Of a stretch of 64,000 bases of DNA, positions 35,614 through 44,242 are shown in pieces. The notes under the pieces were generated by a model that was not told the DNA's origin, ran no database searches, and was given only the letters and a program-made list of their open reading frames with translations. Every line of letters starts with the position of its first letter. The stretch's first letter is position 1. The translations under genes and the position numbers were made by a program. The DNA comes from Edaphobacter lichenicola (GTDB lineage: Bacteria; Acidobacteriota; Terriglobia; Terriglobales; Acidobacteriaceae), in contig NZ_CP073696.1 of NCBI RefSeq assembly GCF_025264645.1, positions 2,418,001 through 2,482,000 on the forward strand, given 5' to 3'.

Positions 35614-37155
35614 ATGGCCGTAGACAAGATCAGTGGCATGATGTCGCTCGATGCAGGGCCGGCCGTATGTGCCGTACCTACGACCGATCGCGCCAGCTTG
35701 CACGATGAACCTGTGCGGTGGGTACACCTGATCGCAACGTTCTTTACTTTGCTGCTCTTTTCCTGGCTGGGAATCGTACTTTCGCGACAGTCAGACGGAG
35801 TCGCAACGATCTGGTTTACGAATGGACTTCTTTTTGCCGTTTTGATCAAGAGGCCACGAAATACCTGGATCTATTATTTCGTTGCCGGCTTCCTGGCCGA
35901 TACGCTGGCCGACGTGGCCTATGGCGATCCGCTGGGACTGGCGATAGGAGTATCGGTTGCCAACTCGGTCGAGGTCATCCTCTCAAGCCTGCTGTTGACA
36001 CGGTGGTTTGGCAGCCCCTTTCAGCTGACCAGGCGCGTACCGCTGCTTGGTTTTTTGGGCGTAGCTGTGGTTGGGGCGACGGCGGTAACGAGTGCCCTCG
36101 GCGCTTCGTGGACCATGCTGTTTGTTAACGCGGGGCCCTGGTGGATGCTGTTTCGTACCTGGTACCTCGGCGATGTGTTGGGCATGGCGATCATCGCGCC
36201 GCTGGTTTTCATTCTGCAACGGCCTGGATTTTTTAGCATGCTGGGGCGCCAGCAGCTGCCTCGAACATTACTTCTGCTGATGATCCCTGCGGTCGCCACG
36301 ACGCTGGTATTCAACCACAGCAAAGATCCCCTGATCTTTTTCATCTTTCCTGCGCTTCTGCTGGTAGTGTTTCGGTTAGGGTTTCCTGGAACCGTGCTTG
36401 CGGTGTTCGTGATCGCGCTGATCTCGATCTGGTTCACCGTTACAGGACACGGACCGTTGATGTTGATTACGGGAACGAATCTGCTGCACAAGATTGTGAT
36501 CGAACAGATCTTTCTTGCGGTGGCGTTATTTACGTTCTTTCCGGTTGCAGCTCTGCTGGAGGAGCGCAAGTCACTGGAGCTCTCGCTGCAGAAGAGCGAA
36601 CTGCGGTATCGGGAGCTGGCCAATGCGGATGCACTGACCGGCCTGGCGAACAGGAGAGCGTTTGACGAACGGCTGGAGGAGGAGTGGAATCGCGCAGTAC
36701 AACAATCGCAGCCGCTGGCTTTGCTGTTGATCGATGTGGACCTGTTCAAGTCGTACAACGATATCTATGGGCACGTCGGCGGGGATGAATGCCTGCGCTG
36801 TATCGCGAAGGTGATCGCGAACACGCTGCAAGACAAAGCAGATATAGCTGCGCGGTTTGGAGGAGAAGAGTTTGCGGTGATTTTGCCGAATACACAGTTG
36901 GACAAAGCGTTAGAGGTTGCTGAGAGCGTTCGGCAAGCGGTCGCAGCCATGAAGGTGCCGCACTCAGGGAACCAGCTTGGCATTCAGACGATCAGTGTCG
37001 GTGTAGCGGCTGGCGTGCCAGACAAAAGTGCACCCTTGATTTCGCTGCTGACCGCCTCCGATCATGCTCTGTATCGGGCTAAGTATTTGGGCCGAAATCG
37101 AGTTGAGTCGACGGTGGCTGCGATGCCTCAAACCGAGATGTCGACCGCGGATTAA
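35614..37155 (+). CDS. MASE1-GGDEF diguanylate cyclase
   Basis: Makes cyclic di-GMP. From the ATG at 35614 (513 residues; GAG nine bases upstream) it has an N-terminal MASE1 membrane sensor with about eight segments (IWFTNGLLFAVLIKRPRNTW is typical). A short coil and a GGDEF domain follow: DALTGLANRRAFDERL, DVDLFKSYNDIYGHVGGDECL and the active-site RFGGEEFAVILP. GGEEF is an active variant. An RxxD inhibitory site is not obvious. The frame is open back to 35371, but that extra part lacks membrane character. A second cyclic-di-GMP enzyme lies 1.2 kb downstream. Confidence 0.88.
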   Translation: MAVDKISGMMSLDAGPAVCAVPTTDRASLHDEPVRWVHLIATFFTLLLFSWLGIVLSRQSDGVATIWFTNGLLFAVLIKRPRNTWIYYFVAGFLADTLADVAYGDPLGLAIGVSVANSVEVILSSLLLTRWFGSPFQLTRRVPLLGFLGVAVVGATAVTSALGASWTMLFVNAGPWWMLFRTWYLGDVLGMAIIAPLVFILQRPGFFSMLGRQQLPRTLLLLMIPAVATTLVFNHSKDPLIFFIFPALLLVVFRLGFPGTVLAVFVIALISIWFTVTGHGPLMLITGTNLLHKIVIEQIFLAVALFTFFPVAALLEERKSLELSLQKSELRYRELANADALTGLANRRAFDERLEEEWNRAVQQSQPLALLLIDVDLFKSYNDIYGHVGGDECLRCIAKVIANTLQDKADIAARFGGEEFAVILPNTQLDKALEVAESVRQAVAAMKVPHSGNQLGIQTISVGVAAGVPDKSAPLISLLTASDHALYRAKYLGRNRVESTVAAMPQTEMSTAD

Positions 37156-37229
37156 TCGCTAACTATGTGGACGTTACCCCTATTTTTTACGGTCGAAGTT
37201 GACTTGGACGCGTGTATTCTGGCGAAACG

Positions 37230-38177
37230 ATGAGACCACTGCTTTGGCTGGCGGCTGGGTGTGTTGGTGTATGCCTGAGCGTTGGGTGTGCCTCGATCGC
37301 CGCGACTGCAGCGACAGCTCCGCCGGCTACCGATACCAAGCCTCCAGTTGGATTTGAGAAGGCTGTCGTTCTTTGGCCGAAGGGAGCGCCGGGGGCGTTG
37401 GGAACGAGTGATGGGGATGTGCCAAAGTTGTTTGTTTATCCAGCAATAGGAACTGGGCCGCACCCGGCTGTGATCGTGATGCCGGGAGGTGGATATCTGC
37501 ATCTGGCGATCGAAAAAGAAGGCGGAGAAGAAGCCCGATGGCTGAACGCGCACGGGGTGACCGCGTTCGTATTGGAGTATCGGCTGGGGCCTCGATACCA
37601 CTTCCCTTCTCCGATGTTGGATGGGGCCCGGGCGGTGCGATATGTCCGCAGCCATGCGGAGGAGCTTGGAGTCGAAAAAGACAAAATTGGGCTATGGGGC
37701 TTCTCTGCGGGAGGCCATTTGGCTGGCTATCTCGCTGCGGTGAATGATGCAGGAAAATCGGGGGCGCCGGACCCAATCGATCGCGTAAGCGATCGGCCTG
37801 ACTTCGCGATTGTGTCCTATGGTCGATTTACTATGGACACGACAATTCCCCGTAAGACAAATATGGAAGGTCTGTTGGGAGACCATCCGACCGCGGCTAT
37901 GATGGATGCCGTCTCGGTGGTGAAGCTGGTGACGAAGAATACTGCGCCATGCTTTATCTTTTCAACGACGGCGGATCAGACGGTGAATTCGCTGAACGCT
38001 ACGGAGTTTTACGACGCGCTGAAACGGGCAGGCGTATCTGCGGAGCTGCATATCTTCGAGCGCGGACAACACGGTGTCGGAATGGCGCAGGGAATGAAAG
38101 GCTCGCCAGAGCTGGCGATCTATCCAACTCTGCTGGCGAACTGGATGGAGATGCACGGCTGGATGGCACAGGACTAG
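37230..38177 (+). CDS. Exported alpha/beta-hydrolase (esterase, acetylxylan-esterase-like)
   Basis: A 315-residue protein. It has a signal sequence (LLWLAAGCVGVCLSVGCA) that might carry a lipoprotein cysteine. The hydrolase core has VIVMPGGGYLHLA (oxyanion region), the nucleophile elbow GFSAGGHLAGYLA, a late aspartate in STTADQTVNSLN and the catalytic histidine in RGQHGVGM. This set fits the BD-FAE/xylan-esterase-like family often tied to plant-polysaccharide use. The natural substrate is unknown. The ATG at 37230 gives the best signal peptide; 37212 is a possible earlier start. Confidence 0.82.
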   Translation: MRPLLWLAAGCVGVCLSVGCASIAATAATAPPATDTKPPVGFEKAVVLWPKGAPGALGTSDGDVPKLFVYPAIGTGPHPAVIVMPGGGYLHLAIEKEGGEEARWLNAHGVTAFVLEYRLGPRYHFPSPMLDGARAVRYVRSHAEELGVEKDKIGLWGFSAGGHLAGYLAAVNDAGKSGAPDPIDRVSDRPDFAIVSYGRFTMDTTIPRKTNMEGLLGDHPTAAMMDAVSVVKLVTKNTAPCFIFSTTADQTVNSLNATEFYDALKRAGVSAELHIFERGQHGVGMAQGMKGSPELAIYPTLLANWMEMHGWMAQD

Positions 38178-38366
38178 GATAGGACGGTTGGATGTTTCAA
38201 CTGCAATGGAGTTGAAGGCCACACCACTCCTAAATTCCCTGGTCATGGGAATAATGATTCGCGGCGATTGTCTTATAAGAAGTACACGTCCCAAAGCTTT
38301 CCACGACGGTTAAACTGACTTCTCGACTTTACTGCTAGGGAGTTAGAGAATGATGTCGGCACTGTC

Positions 38367-40796
38367 GTGACATGTACCTTGAGGTATTACTTGAAGGCTT
38401 CTGCATTCGACGCCCAGCGATCCTGGGTTTGGAAGACGATCTTATCCGCCGTGCCGATTTCGGTGGCGCTCGGCCAGCTCTGGCGGTTCAATCACGGCGC
38501 TCATTTGGCAGCGGTGATCACCGTCTCCTTGGGTGTCGTCTGCCTGATGCTTGCCACGTATGCGCTGTGGCATGAACATGATCGGGCAGCAAAACTGAAA
38601 GGAGCCCAGGAGGCACACTCACAGTTTCTTGCAGCGACGGAGACGAGCCTGGATGCGTTTTGCATCCTTGAGTGTCTACGAAATGATGCGCGGGAGATCG
38701 TCGACTTCCGCATTGTCTACGTCAATGCGAATGCAGAACGGCTGGCTGGGCGACCTCGCTCTGATTTAGTGGGGCAGATGCTTTGTGCAGCTACGCCAAT
38801 GGACCCAACGAGACCGATGTTCGCCAGGTTCTGCAGGGTCGTCGAGTCCGGAGAACCGCTCAATGAAGAATTTCCTGTCGATCATCCGTCGATCAAGGCT
38901 GCGTGGTTACAGAGCCAGGCGGTGAAGCTGGGCGATGGTCTCGCCTTGACCTTCAGCGACATCAGCGAAGCGAAGGCCACGCAGGAACGATATGCGCATT
39001 TAGCGGAGTTTACCGATTCCGTGTTTCAAAATGCTCCGTTCAGCATCGTCGCGACCGATACTAATGGAATGATTACAGCGATGAACGTAGCGGCCGAGAA
39101 GCTGACGGGCTATAGCCGCGAAGAGTTGGTGGGGAAATCCCCGCTGACCAGATTGCACGATGAGCGGGAGTTACTGGGCAAGGCAGTCAGCATTGATCCG
39201 GCTGCGACGCTGGATAAGTATGGATTTCAAGTTCTGACGGCGGGCGCGACTGTTGGGGGAACGGAAGAGCAGGAGTGGACGCTGATCCGGCGCGATGGGG
39301 GGCGGACCCCGATCAACCTTGCCATGAGAGCGGTGACCTCGGATGCAGGCGACCTGAGCGGGTTTGTCAGTATCGCGTTCGACATCAGCGAGCGCAGGCA
39401 GATGTTAGATTACGTGACCCATCTCGCGACACACGATCAACTGACTGGACTGGCAGGACGAGCTTTGCTGCAGGACAAGACAGTACAAGCCGTGGAGTTG
39501 GCGCGACGGTATGGGACCAAGGTAGCGGTATTCGTGATTGACCTGGACCACTTCAAGCGTATGAACGATTCGCTGGGACATGCGGGCGGAGACCAACTTC
39601 TGATAGAGGCTGCCAGAAGGTTGAGCCGTTCTGTCCGCAGTACGGATATTGTTGCGCGCGTCGGTGGAGATGAGTTTGTCGTCGTGATGCCGGACATCAC
39701 CTCGGTGGCTGATGTCGAGCAATGCGCGGCTAACCTGGTGGCTAGATTGGCGCCGGAGATCTCGATCGAAGACCATTTGGTGCGTGTGACGGCAAGTGTT
39801 GGGGTGTGCATCTTCCCCGACTTTGCCAGTGACGCCAAGCACCTGTTAAAACGGGCGGATTCGGCGATGTATGCGGCAAAGGAGAACGGCCGCAACCAGC
39901 ATCAGATATTCAGCGAAAGCATGTTGAAAGAGACAGCGGAACGCTTGACGATGGAGCATGCCTTGCGCCACGCGCTGGCAAATGGCGAGCTGAGCATGCA
40001 TTACCAGCCTCAAATCTCCTTGACGACTGGAGCTATTACCGGAATGGAGGCGCTGTTGCGCTGGACCCATCCCAAACTCGGAAGTATCTCGCCAACCCAG
40101 TTCGTTCCATTGGCAGAGGAGACAGGATTGATCGTGCCGATTGGCGAATGGGCGTTTATGGCGGCGTGCTGCGAGGGCAAGGAGCTGCAGGATGAGCTGG
40201 GTGCCGACCTGACGGTATCGGTGAATTTATCGCCGCGGCAGTTTCAGCAGAAAAATCTAGTGCATATCGTCGAAAACTCCCTTGCTAAGAGCGGACTTCC
40301 CCCAGAGCGACTACAGATTGAGATTACCGAGAATATGTTGATGGTCAGCTCCGAGAACATTCTGGATAAATTGGAAAAGATTCGGGAGCTGGGAGTGCGC
40401 ATCTCGATCGATGACTTTGGCACTGGATTCTGCAGTTTCTCTTACCTGCTGGAGTATCAGGTAGACCGCCTAAAGATCGATCAAAGTTTTGTGAAGAAAG
40501 CAGAGACCGATGCGAACGCTGCTGCTGTGGTGCGAACGATTATTGCAATGTCGCACGGATTAAATATCAAGGTTGTAGCAGAAGGGGTCGAAACCGATGA
40601 ACAGCTACGATTTTTAATGCGGAGAAAGTGCGATGAAGCGCAGGGAAACTATATCGCGGTGCCCGTAGCACGCGCTGAGTTCTGTGACGTCGTGCGAAAG
40701 TACAACAAGAATGTCCTTGTCCGTTTGGCCGAGCCGGCGAGTGGATCGGGTCGGGAGATTACCCGTGGACCGATTGCTCAAAATAGACTCGTTTAG
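38367..40796 (+). CDS. PAS-GGDEF-EAL cyclic-di-GMP turnover protein
   Basis: An 809-residue protein. Two hydrophobic segments near the N-terminus (about 25-65) are followed by two PAS domains (about 85-210 and 215-345; FSDISEAKATQERYAHL, FVSIAFDISERRQM). Next is a GGDEF domain with DQLTGLAGRALL, DLDHFKRMNDSLGHAGGDQLL and an intact RVGGDEFVVVMPD. The EAL domain has GMEALLRWTHPKLG, ENMLM, ISIDDFGTGFCSFSYL and KIDQSFV. Both active sites look complete, so it may make or break cyclic di-GMP. The start is GTG at 38367 without a clear ribosome binding site. Confidence 0.88.
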   Translation: MTCTLRYYLKASAFDAQRSWVWKTILSAVPISVALGQLWRFNHGAHLAAVITVSLGVVCLMLATYALWHEHDRAAKLKGAQEAHSQFLAATETSLDAFCILECLRNDAREIVDFRIVYVNANAERLAGRPRSDLVGQMLCAATPMDPTRPMFARFCRVVESGEPLNEEFPVDHPSIKAAWLQSQAVKLGDGLALTFSDISEAKATQERYAHLAEFTDSVFQNAPFSIVATDTNGMITAMNVAAEKLTGYSREELVGKSPLTRLHDERELLGKAVSIDPAATLDKYGFQVLTAGATVGGTEEQEWTLIRRDGGRTPINLAMRAVTSDAGDLSGFVSIAFDISERRQMLDYVTHLATHDQLTGLAGRALLQDKTVQAVELARRYGTKVAVFVIDLDHFKRMNDSLGHAGGDQLLIEAARRLSRSVRSTDIVARVGGDEFVVVMPDITSVADVEQCAANLVARLAPEISIEDHLVRVTASVGVCIFPDFASDAKHLLKRADSAMYAAKENGRNQHQIFSESMLKETAERLTMEHALRHALANGELSMHYQPQISLTTGAITGMEALLRWTHPKLGSISPTQFVPLAEETGLIVPIGEWAFMAACCEGKELQDELGADLTVSVNLSPRQFQQKNLVHIVENSLAKSGLPPERLQIEITENMLMVSSENILDKLEKIRELGVRISIDDFGTGFCSFSYLLEYQVDRLKIDQSFVKKAETDANAAAVVRTIIAMSHGLNIKVVAEGVETDEQLRFLMRRKCDEAQGNYIAVPVARAEFCDVVRKYNKNVLVRLAEPASGSGREITRGPIAQNRLV

Positions 40797-40962
40797 GATG
40801 TTCGTTTGTGCGACAAGGACGGCCGAGATAAATCGGAGCGGCTCGCACAGATCTAAGTAGACCAAATCGTATTTCCTCTGATAGTTGGAAGAATAAATAC
40901 GTAGGCGGCGCACCGGGAGGGCCACGCCTACGTTATGCCTCAGAGAAAAGACTTGATCAACG

Positions 40963-41223
40963 TTAAGTGGTGGCACGACTGCGCTTGATCAGATGATAGA
41001 TGCCGAGCAGAATGAGAGCTCCAACGAGCGACATAAGAAAACCTGCCGACTGGTCAGGTTCATAGTGGCCGATAGCACGGCCAAGGAATGTTCCGAGAAA
41101 AGACCCAGCGATGCCGATGAGCATGGTGATAAAGATCCCACCTGGCTCTTTGCCTGGGATGATGAGCTTCGCAAGCGCGCCGACGATGAGACCTATAAGA
41201 GCCGTCCACAACAGATGAAGCAT
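40963..41223 (-). CDS. GlsB/YeaQ/YmgE-family stress membrane protein
   Basis: An 86-residue protein from the ATG at 41223, preceded by GGAGG at good spacing. It has three membrane segments with glycine patterns typical of this transglycosylase-associated family: LIVGALAKLIIPGKEPGG, TMLIGIAGSFLGTFLG and SLVGALILLGIYHLI. It is often induced by stress or stationary phase; the biochemical role is unknown despite the family name. The frame extends upstream to 41430, but that part shows no family similarity. Confidence 0.9.
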   Translation of the reverse strand: MLHLLWTALIGLIVGALAKLIIPGKEPGGIFITMLIGIAGSFLGTFLGRAIGHYEPDQSAGFLMSLVGALILLGIYHLIKRSRATT

Positions 41224-41382
41224 ATCTGTTCCTCCGTGTTGTTTTTCCGGGGTCGCCGGATGTGTCTCGATTGATGGGAGAAGGATACTACTACTTTGGA
41301 GCGTTGCAAGGCTTTGCTCTTGCTCATCGTCAGATTTTACCGACAGAATGGTGCGCGGGGGTGTTAAGTTCATCCAATTGAT

Positions 41383-41913
41383 ATGAATGATCAGACAATC
41401 AATTCTGGTGTCAGAATAGGTCACGTGCATCTCAAAGTTTCGGATCTGGAACGGGCGCTCCGTTTTTATTGTGGCGTGCTTGGGTTTGAGGTGATGCAGC
41501 GGTTTGGAGATTCAGCGGCCTTTATCTCTGCGGGCGGCTATCACCACCACATCGGATTGAATACATGGGAAAGCAGAGGCGGAACTGACGCACCACCGGG
41601 ACATACGGGCCTATACCATCTCGCGATTCTCTACCCAACGCGGTTCTCGTTAGGAGACGCTTTGCGACGGCTGCGAGATGCCGAGGTGCCGCTTGATGGA
41701 GCTGCCGATCACGGGGTCAGCGAGGCACTTTATCTGCGCGACCCGGACGGAAACGGCGTCGAGCTCTATTGGGACCGCCCGCGGACAGAGTGGCCCACCG
41801 ATGGTGACGGCGGTCTTGCGATGTACACGCGTGCCCTGGATCTGAGAGCACTTTTAAATGCCACGAGCGAAGATGTGTCAGACGCTGCGCACAATCAGAT
41901 CGTTCTTCCATAG
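41383..41913 (+). CDS. VOC-family (glyoxalase / catechol-2,3-dioxygenase-like) protein
   Basis: A 176-residue protein with two beta-alpha-beta-beta-beta modules. The first has a metal-ligand-like HVHLKVSDLERALRFYCGVLGFEV, and HHHIGLNTW follows; the second has GLYHLAILYP and DPDGNGVELYWDRP with a terminal glutamate ligand. The pattern H, H, E fits iron- or manganese-dependent extradiol dioxygenases such as CatE. The substrate is not predictable. The last 36 bases overlap the 3' end of the convergent gene at 41878. Confidence 0.82.
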   Translation: MNDQTINSGVRIGHVHLKVSDLERALRFYCGVLGFEVMQRFGDSAAFISAGGYHHHIGLNTWESRGGTDAPPGHTGLYHLAILYPTRFSLGDALRRLRDAEVPLDGAADHGVSEALYLRDPDGNGVELYWDRPRTEWPTDGDGGLAMYTRALDLRALLNATSEDVSDAAHNQIVLP

Positions 41914-42267
41914 AGCCAGAACGACATCCATCTGACTGTTGTGTTCGATGTCTTCGCCGTCGGTTACTTCGGCCCAGAGTGTGGTGACTGTCTTATGGGT
42001 GCCCGCATTGAGCAGGCTAATGGCGCGAAGAGCGTAGGCTTTGTTTTTGTTGGAAGGGGCGTATTGACCTGCGGGAATTCCCTTTACTAAACCTGCTTCA
42101 CAGAGGCTGAGAAATGCGAATCGGGGGCCTCCCTTTCGCTGTGCGGAAGGGCTTGTGGGATAAAGTTTCGCCGTAGCGTGCTCCCAGCGAGCCGCCGGGG
42201 AAAGGGCTTTGCCGTGGGTGTCCATGCGAGCTGCGATAAGGGCAGCTTCGCCGTACTTGTTCGCCAT
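41878..42267 (-). CDS. Conserved protein of unknown function (DUF6979-like)
   Basis: A 129-residue soluble protein with CAGGAG before its ATG. It starts NKYGEAALIAARM and contains FLSLCEAGLVKGIPAGQY and KNKAYALRAISLLN, a pattern I associate with the uncharacterised DUF6979 family, though not firmly. There is no signal peptide or membrane segment. It is 51 bases downstream of the polyphosphate-glucokinase-like gene on the same strand, so the two may form an operon. Its 3' end overlaps the convergent VOC gene by 36 bases. Confidence 0.7.
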   Translation of the reverse strand: MANKYGEAALIAARMDTHGKALSPAARWEHATAKLYPTSPSAQRKGGPRFAFLSLCEAGLVKGIPAGQYAPSNKNKAYALRAISLLNAGTHKTVTTLWAEVTDGEDIEHNSQMDVVLALWKNDLIVRSV

Positions 42268-42318
42268 GATGTCTCCTGGAACATTGTTTCAGATTCGAGC
42301 GAACGAAGTCGCAAAAAG

Positions 42319-43005
42319 TTATTTCAACGTGAGGGCTGCCTTATCGGGTTTGATGGAATCATCCCAAAGCCTGAGACCGCCATCAATGGCATTGCTGTTG
42401 GCTCCAAGGATGACGTGTGGGGGAAGATCTGTCATCAGCTTAGCGTTGCCTCCACCAAGAAGGACTGAGTCGCACACCATCGCAGCCTGAAGGCGCTGGA
42501 TGATGTCGAGCACAGATTTCTGCCAACGCTTTTTGCCACGTGCTTCAAGGCCGGCAAGACCGATGTACTCCTCGTAAGTTTTTCCTTTTTTGTAAGGGAG
42601 GTGAGCTAATTCGAGGGGAATGACTACTCCATCGAAGATCATCGCAGAGCCAAGGCCAGTGCCGGTGCCAAGGAAGAGCATGCGACCTCCCTTGTACCCT
42701 CCGAGAGCCTGCATGGCGGCGTCGTTAATGAAACGGATGGGCTTGCCAAAGGCTTTTTGGTAGGGAAAGTCGATCCATCCGGCGGCGAGGTTGTGGGGTT
42801 CAGCTAACGGATGGTCGTGCGCCACAGGTCCGGGGTAGCCGATGGAGATGCGGTCGTAAGTCCAGCCTTCGGTAGCAACGAGGACATCCTTTGCCATCTG
42901 CTCGGCAGTCATGGTTGGCCCAGAAGGAATTTTGATTGGGACGCGCATATCGGTGGACGCGACCTTAACGTTGGTACCGCCGATGTCAATGACGAGAACT
43001 TTCAT
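42319..43005 (-). CDS. ppgK: ROK-family polyphosphate glucokinase-like kinase
   Basis: A 228-residue sugar kinase. The phosphate-1 motif is VLVIDIGGTNVKVAST, followed by ISIGYPGPV, FINDAAMQALGG, the phosphate-2 motif FLGTGTGLGSAM and ELAHLPYKKGKTYEEYIG, which replaces the zinc motif of other ROK proteins. This set and the short length match polyphosphate/ATP glucokinases. It would feed glucose 6-phosphate to the pgi/zwf genes found elsewhere in the window. Use of polyphosphate is inferred from family similarity only. No clear ribosome binding site was seen. Confidence 0.8.
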   Translation of the reverse strand: MKVLVIDIGGTNVKVASTDMRVPIKIPSGPTMTAEQMAKDVLVATEGWTYDRISIGYPGPVAHDHPLAEPHNLAAGWIDFPYQKAFGKPIRFINDAAMQALGGYKGGRMLFLGTGTGLGSAMIFDGVVIPLELAHLPYKKGKTYEEYIGLAGLEARGKKRWQKSVLDIIQRLQAAMVCDSVLLGGGNAKLMTDLPPHVILGANSNAIDGGLRLWDDSIKPDKAALTLK

Positions 43006-43179
43006 ATTGCATTGGATGTTAGCAGCGTTGGAGATAGAGCTGATTGCCGTTCAAGACCAGTGGTTTGGTCGAGTGTTGACGGTAATTTTACATCTTTTGC
43101 TGGATCCTCCTCCTTGAGAGCAAATCTTGCTTGCAAGTTATTGAAAATATGATGCATTTTTATTTTAAAAATAAACTAG

Positions 43180-43207
43180 TTGACAATCGTATCTTTACAG
43201 GGATATT
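43180..43207 (+). promoter_or_regulatory. Promoter of the TonB-domain gene
   Basis: TTGACA (43180-43185), a 16-base spacer and GATATT (43202-43207). An A/T-only stretch just upstream (about 43156-43175) could act as an UP element. The start codon is about 37 bases downstream. Confidence 0.6.
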
Positions 43208-43243
43208 GTGGTGTTGGGCACACTTGCCCTAGAGATGAATATT

Positions 43244-43687
43244 ATGCGTCGAGTCATTATGGCCGCCCTCCTCCTGTCCCCCGCGTTGCTTCACGCTCAG
43301 GCCAAGTCGCCTGCCCAACCCCAGACTTCGACTCTGCAAGCTAAGCTCAGTCAGCCAGCCTTCGGCTCAGAAGCGGCTGACACGACGAACTTGGTTCGCG
43401 TTTCAACAGGCGTGAATGCTCCGAAGCTGGTGCACACAGTTGACGTCCAGTCAGACTATGACTTTACCGCCGCAGCTCGATTTGAGAGGACTGCCGTGGT
43501 TTCTTTGACGGTTGATCCGACCGGCAAGCCGTCTGATCTAAAGATTGTTCAATCCGTCAATCCGATCATGGATAAGAACGTTCTCGCAGCAGTGAGCCAG
43601 TACCGCTTTACTCCTGGCACGTTGGACAACCAGCCGACTGCAATTCCGGTCCATCTGGAAGTTGTTATTCGCGGCGCACTTCAGTAG
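43244..43687 (+). CDS. Exported TonB C-terminal-domain protein
   Basis: From the ATG at 43244 it has 147 residues: a cleavable signal peptide (RRVIMAALLLSPALLHAQA), a linker and a TonB/TolA-like C-terminal fold (VVSLTVDPTGKPSDLKIVQS, VLAAVSQYRFTPGTLDNQP). True TonB needs an uncleaved membrane anchor and a long Pro-rich spacer, which are absent here. It is therefore more likely a periplasmic protein using the fold for another purpose. A second ATG nine bases earlier (43235) is possible. It has its own promoter and a strong terminator. Confidence 0.82.
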   Translation: MRRVIMAALLLSPALLHAQAKSPAQPQTSTLQAKLSQPAFGSEAADTTNLVRVSTGVNAPKLVHTVDVQSDYDFTAAARFERTAVVSLTVDPTGKPSDLKIVQSVNPIMDKNVLAAVSQYRFTPGTLDNQPTAIPVHLEVVIRGALQ

Positions 43688-43760
43688 TTCCCGGTTTGTG
43701 CGGTGGCCCTCCCCTATAGCGAAATCGGTGGTGCGATCGTTGTTGTTTGAAGCAATAAGA

Positions 43761-43792
43761 GGCAGACTCTTTTGAGTCTGCCTTCTTTGTTT
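43761..43792 (+). terminator. Intrinsic terminator after the TonB-domain gene
   Basis: A nine-base perfect stem GGCAGACTC (43761-43769) pairs with GAGTCTGCC (43774-43782) over a TTTT loop, followed by TTCTTTGTTTTT. Confidence 0.9.
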
Positions 43793-43818
43793 TTGCTGGG
43801 CTATTTGTAGTTCGTAGA

Positions 43819-43986
43819 TCACTGTTGGGTCGCGGGCGTGGTGCTATTCGGGGTCGTACCGCTGGGGTTTGGCCGGAAGATCAGAAATAGCGTGATCGAG
43901 GCAATGATGATACCGACGATGATGAAGAACATGAGGGGGCTGGAGAAAGCTGGGCGCTTTTCCGGCGGAGGGGTGGGTGTTTCCAT
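43819..43986 (-). CDS. Small single-pass membrane protein
   Basis: A 55-residue protein from the ATG at 43986. It has a short proline-rich cytoplasmic part, one membrane segment (LMFFIIVGIIIASITLFLIF) and a Thr/Pro/Asn-rich tail. I do not recognise a family. No clear ribosome binding site exists, but composition and length are typical of a real small membrane protein. The 256-base gap upstream (43987-44242) has no other gene but carries clustered CACCA-type repeats. Confidence 0.5.
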   Translation of the reverse strand: METPTPPPEKRPAFSSPLMFFIIVGIIIASITLFLIFRPNPSGTTPNSTTPATQQ

Positions 43987-44242
43987 GGTTGGTTGGATGC
44001 AAATTTGCCGTTCGCTGCGATTTTTTTGCGGCGTGGGGAAAATGGTTTTTTCAGGGTTTTTTGCGAAAAAGTAATGCCAACTTGTGGTTTTTGGATGGTG
44101 AAAACGTGGTGAGATGCATGGTGAATGTGGTGAATAAACTACATCAAAACCACACGCGAACAATACGCCACGCTTTACAGATTTATTTCGCAGTCACTCC
44201 CGTTTCGGGATGGGAAGAAAGAATTGATGGAGCAAGTTCTCT

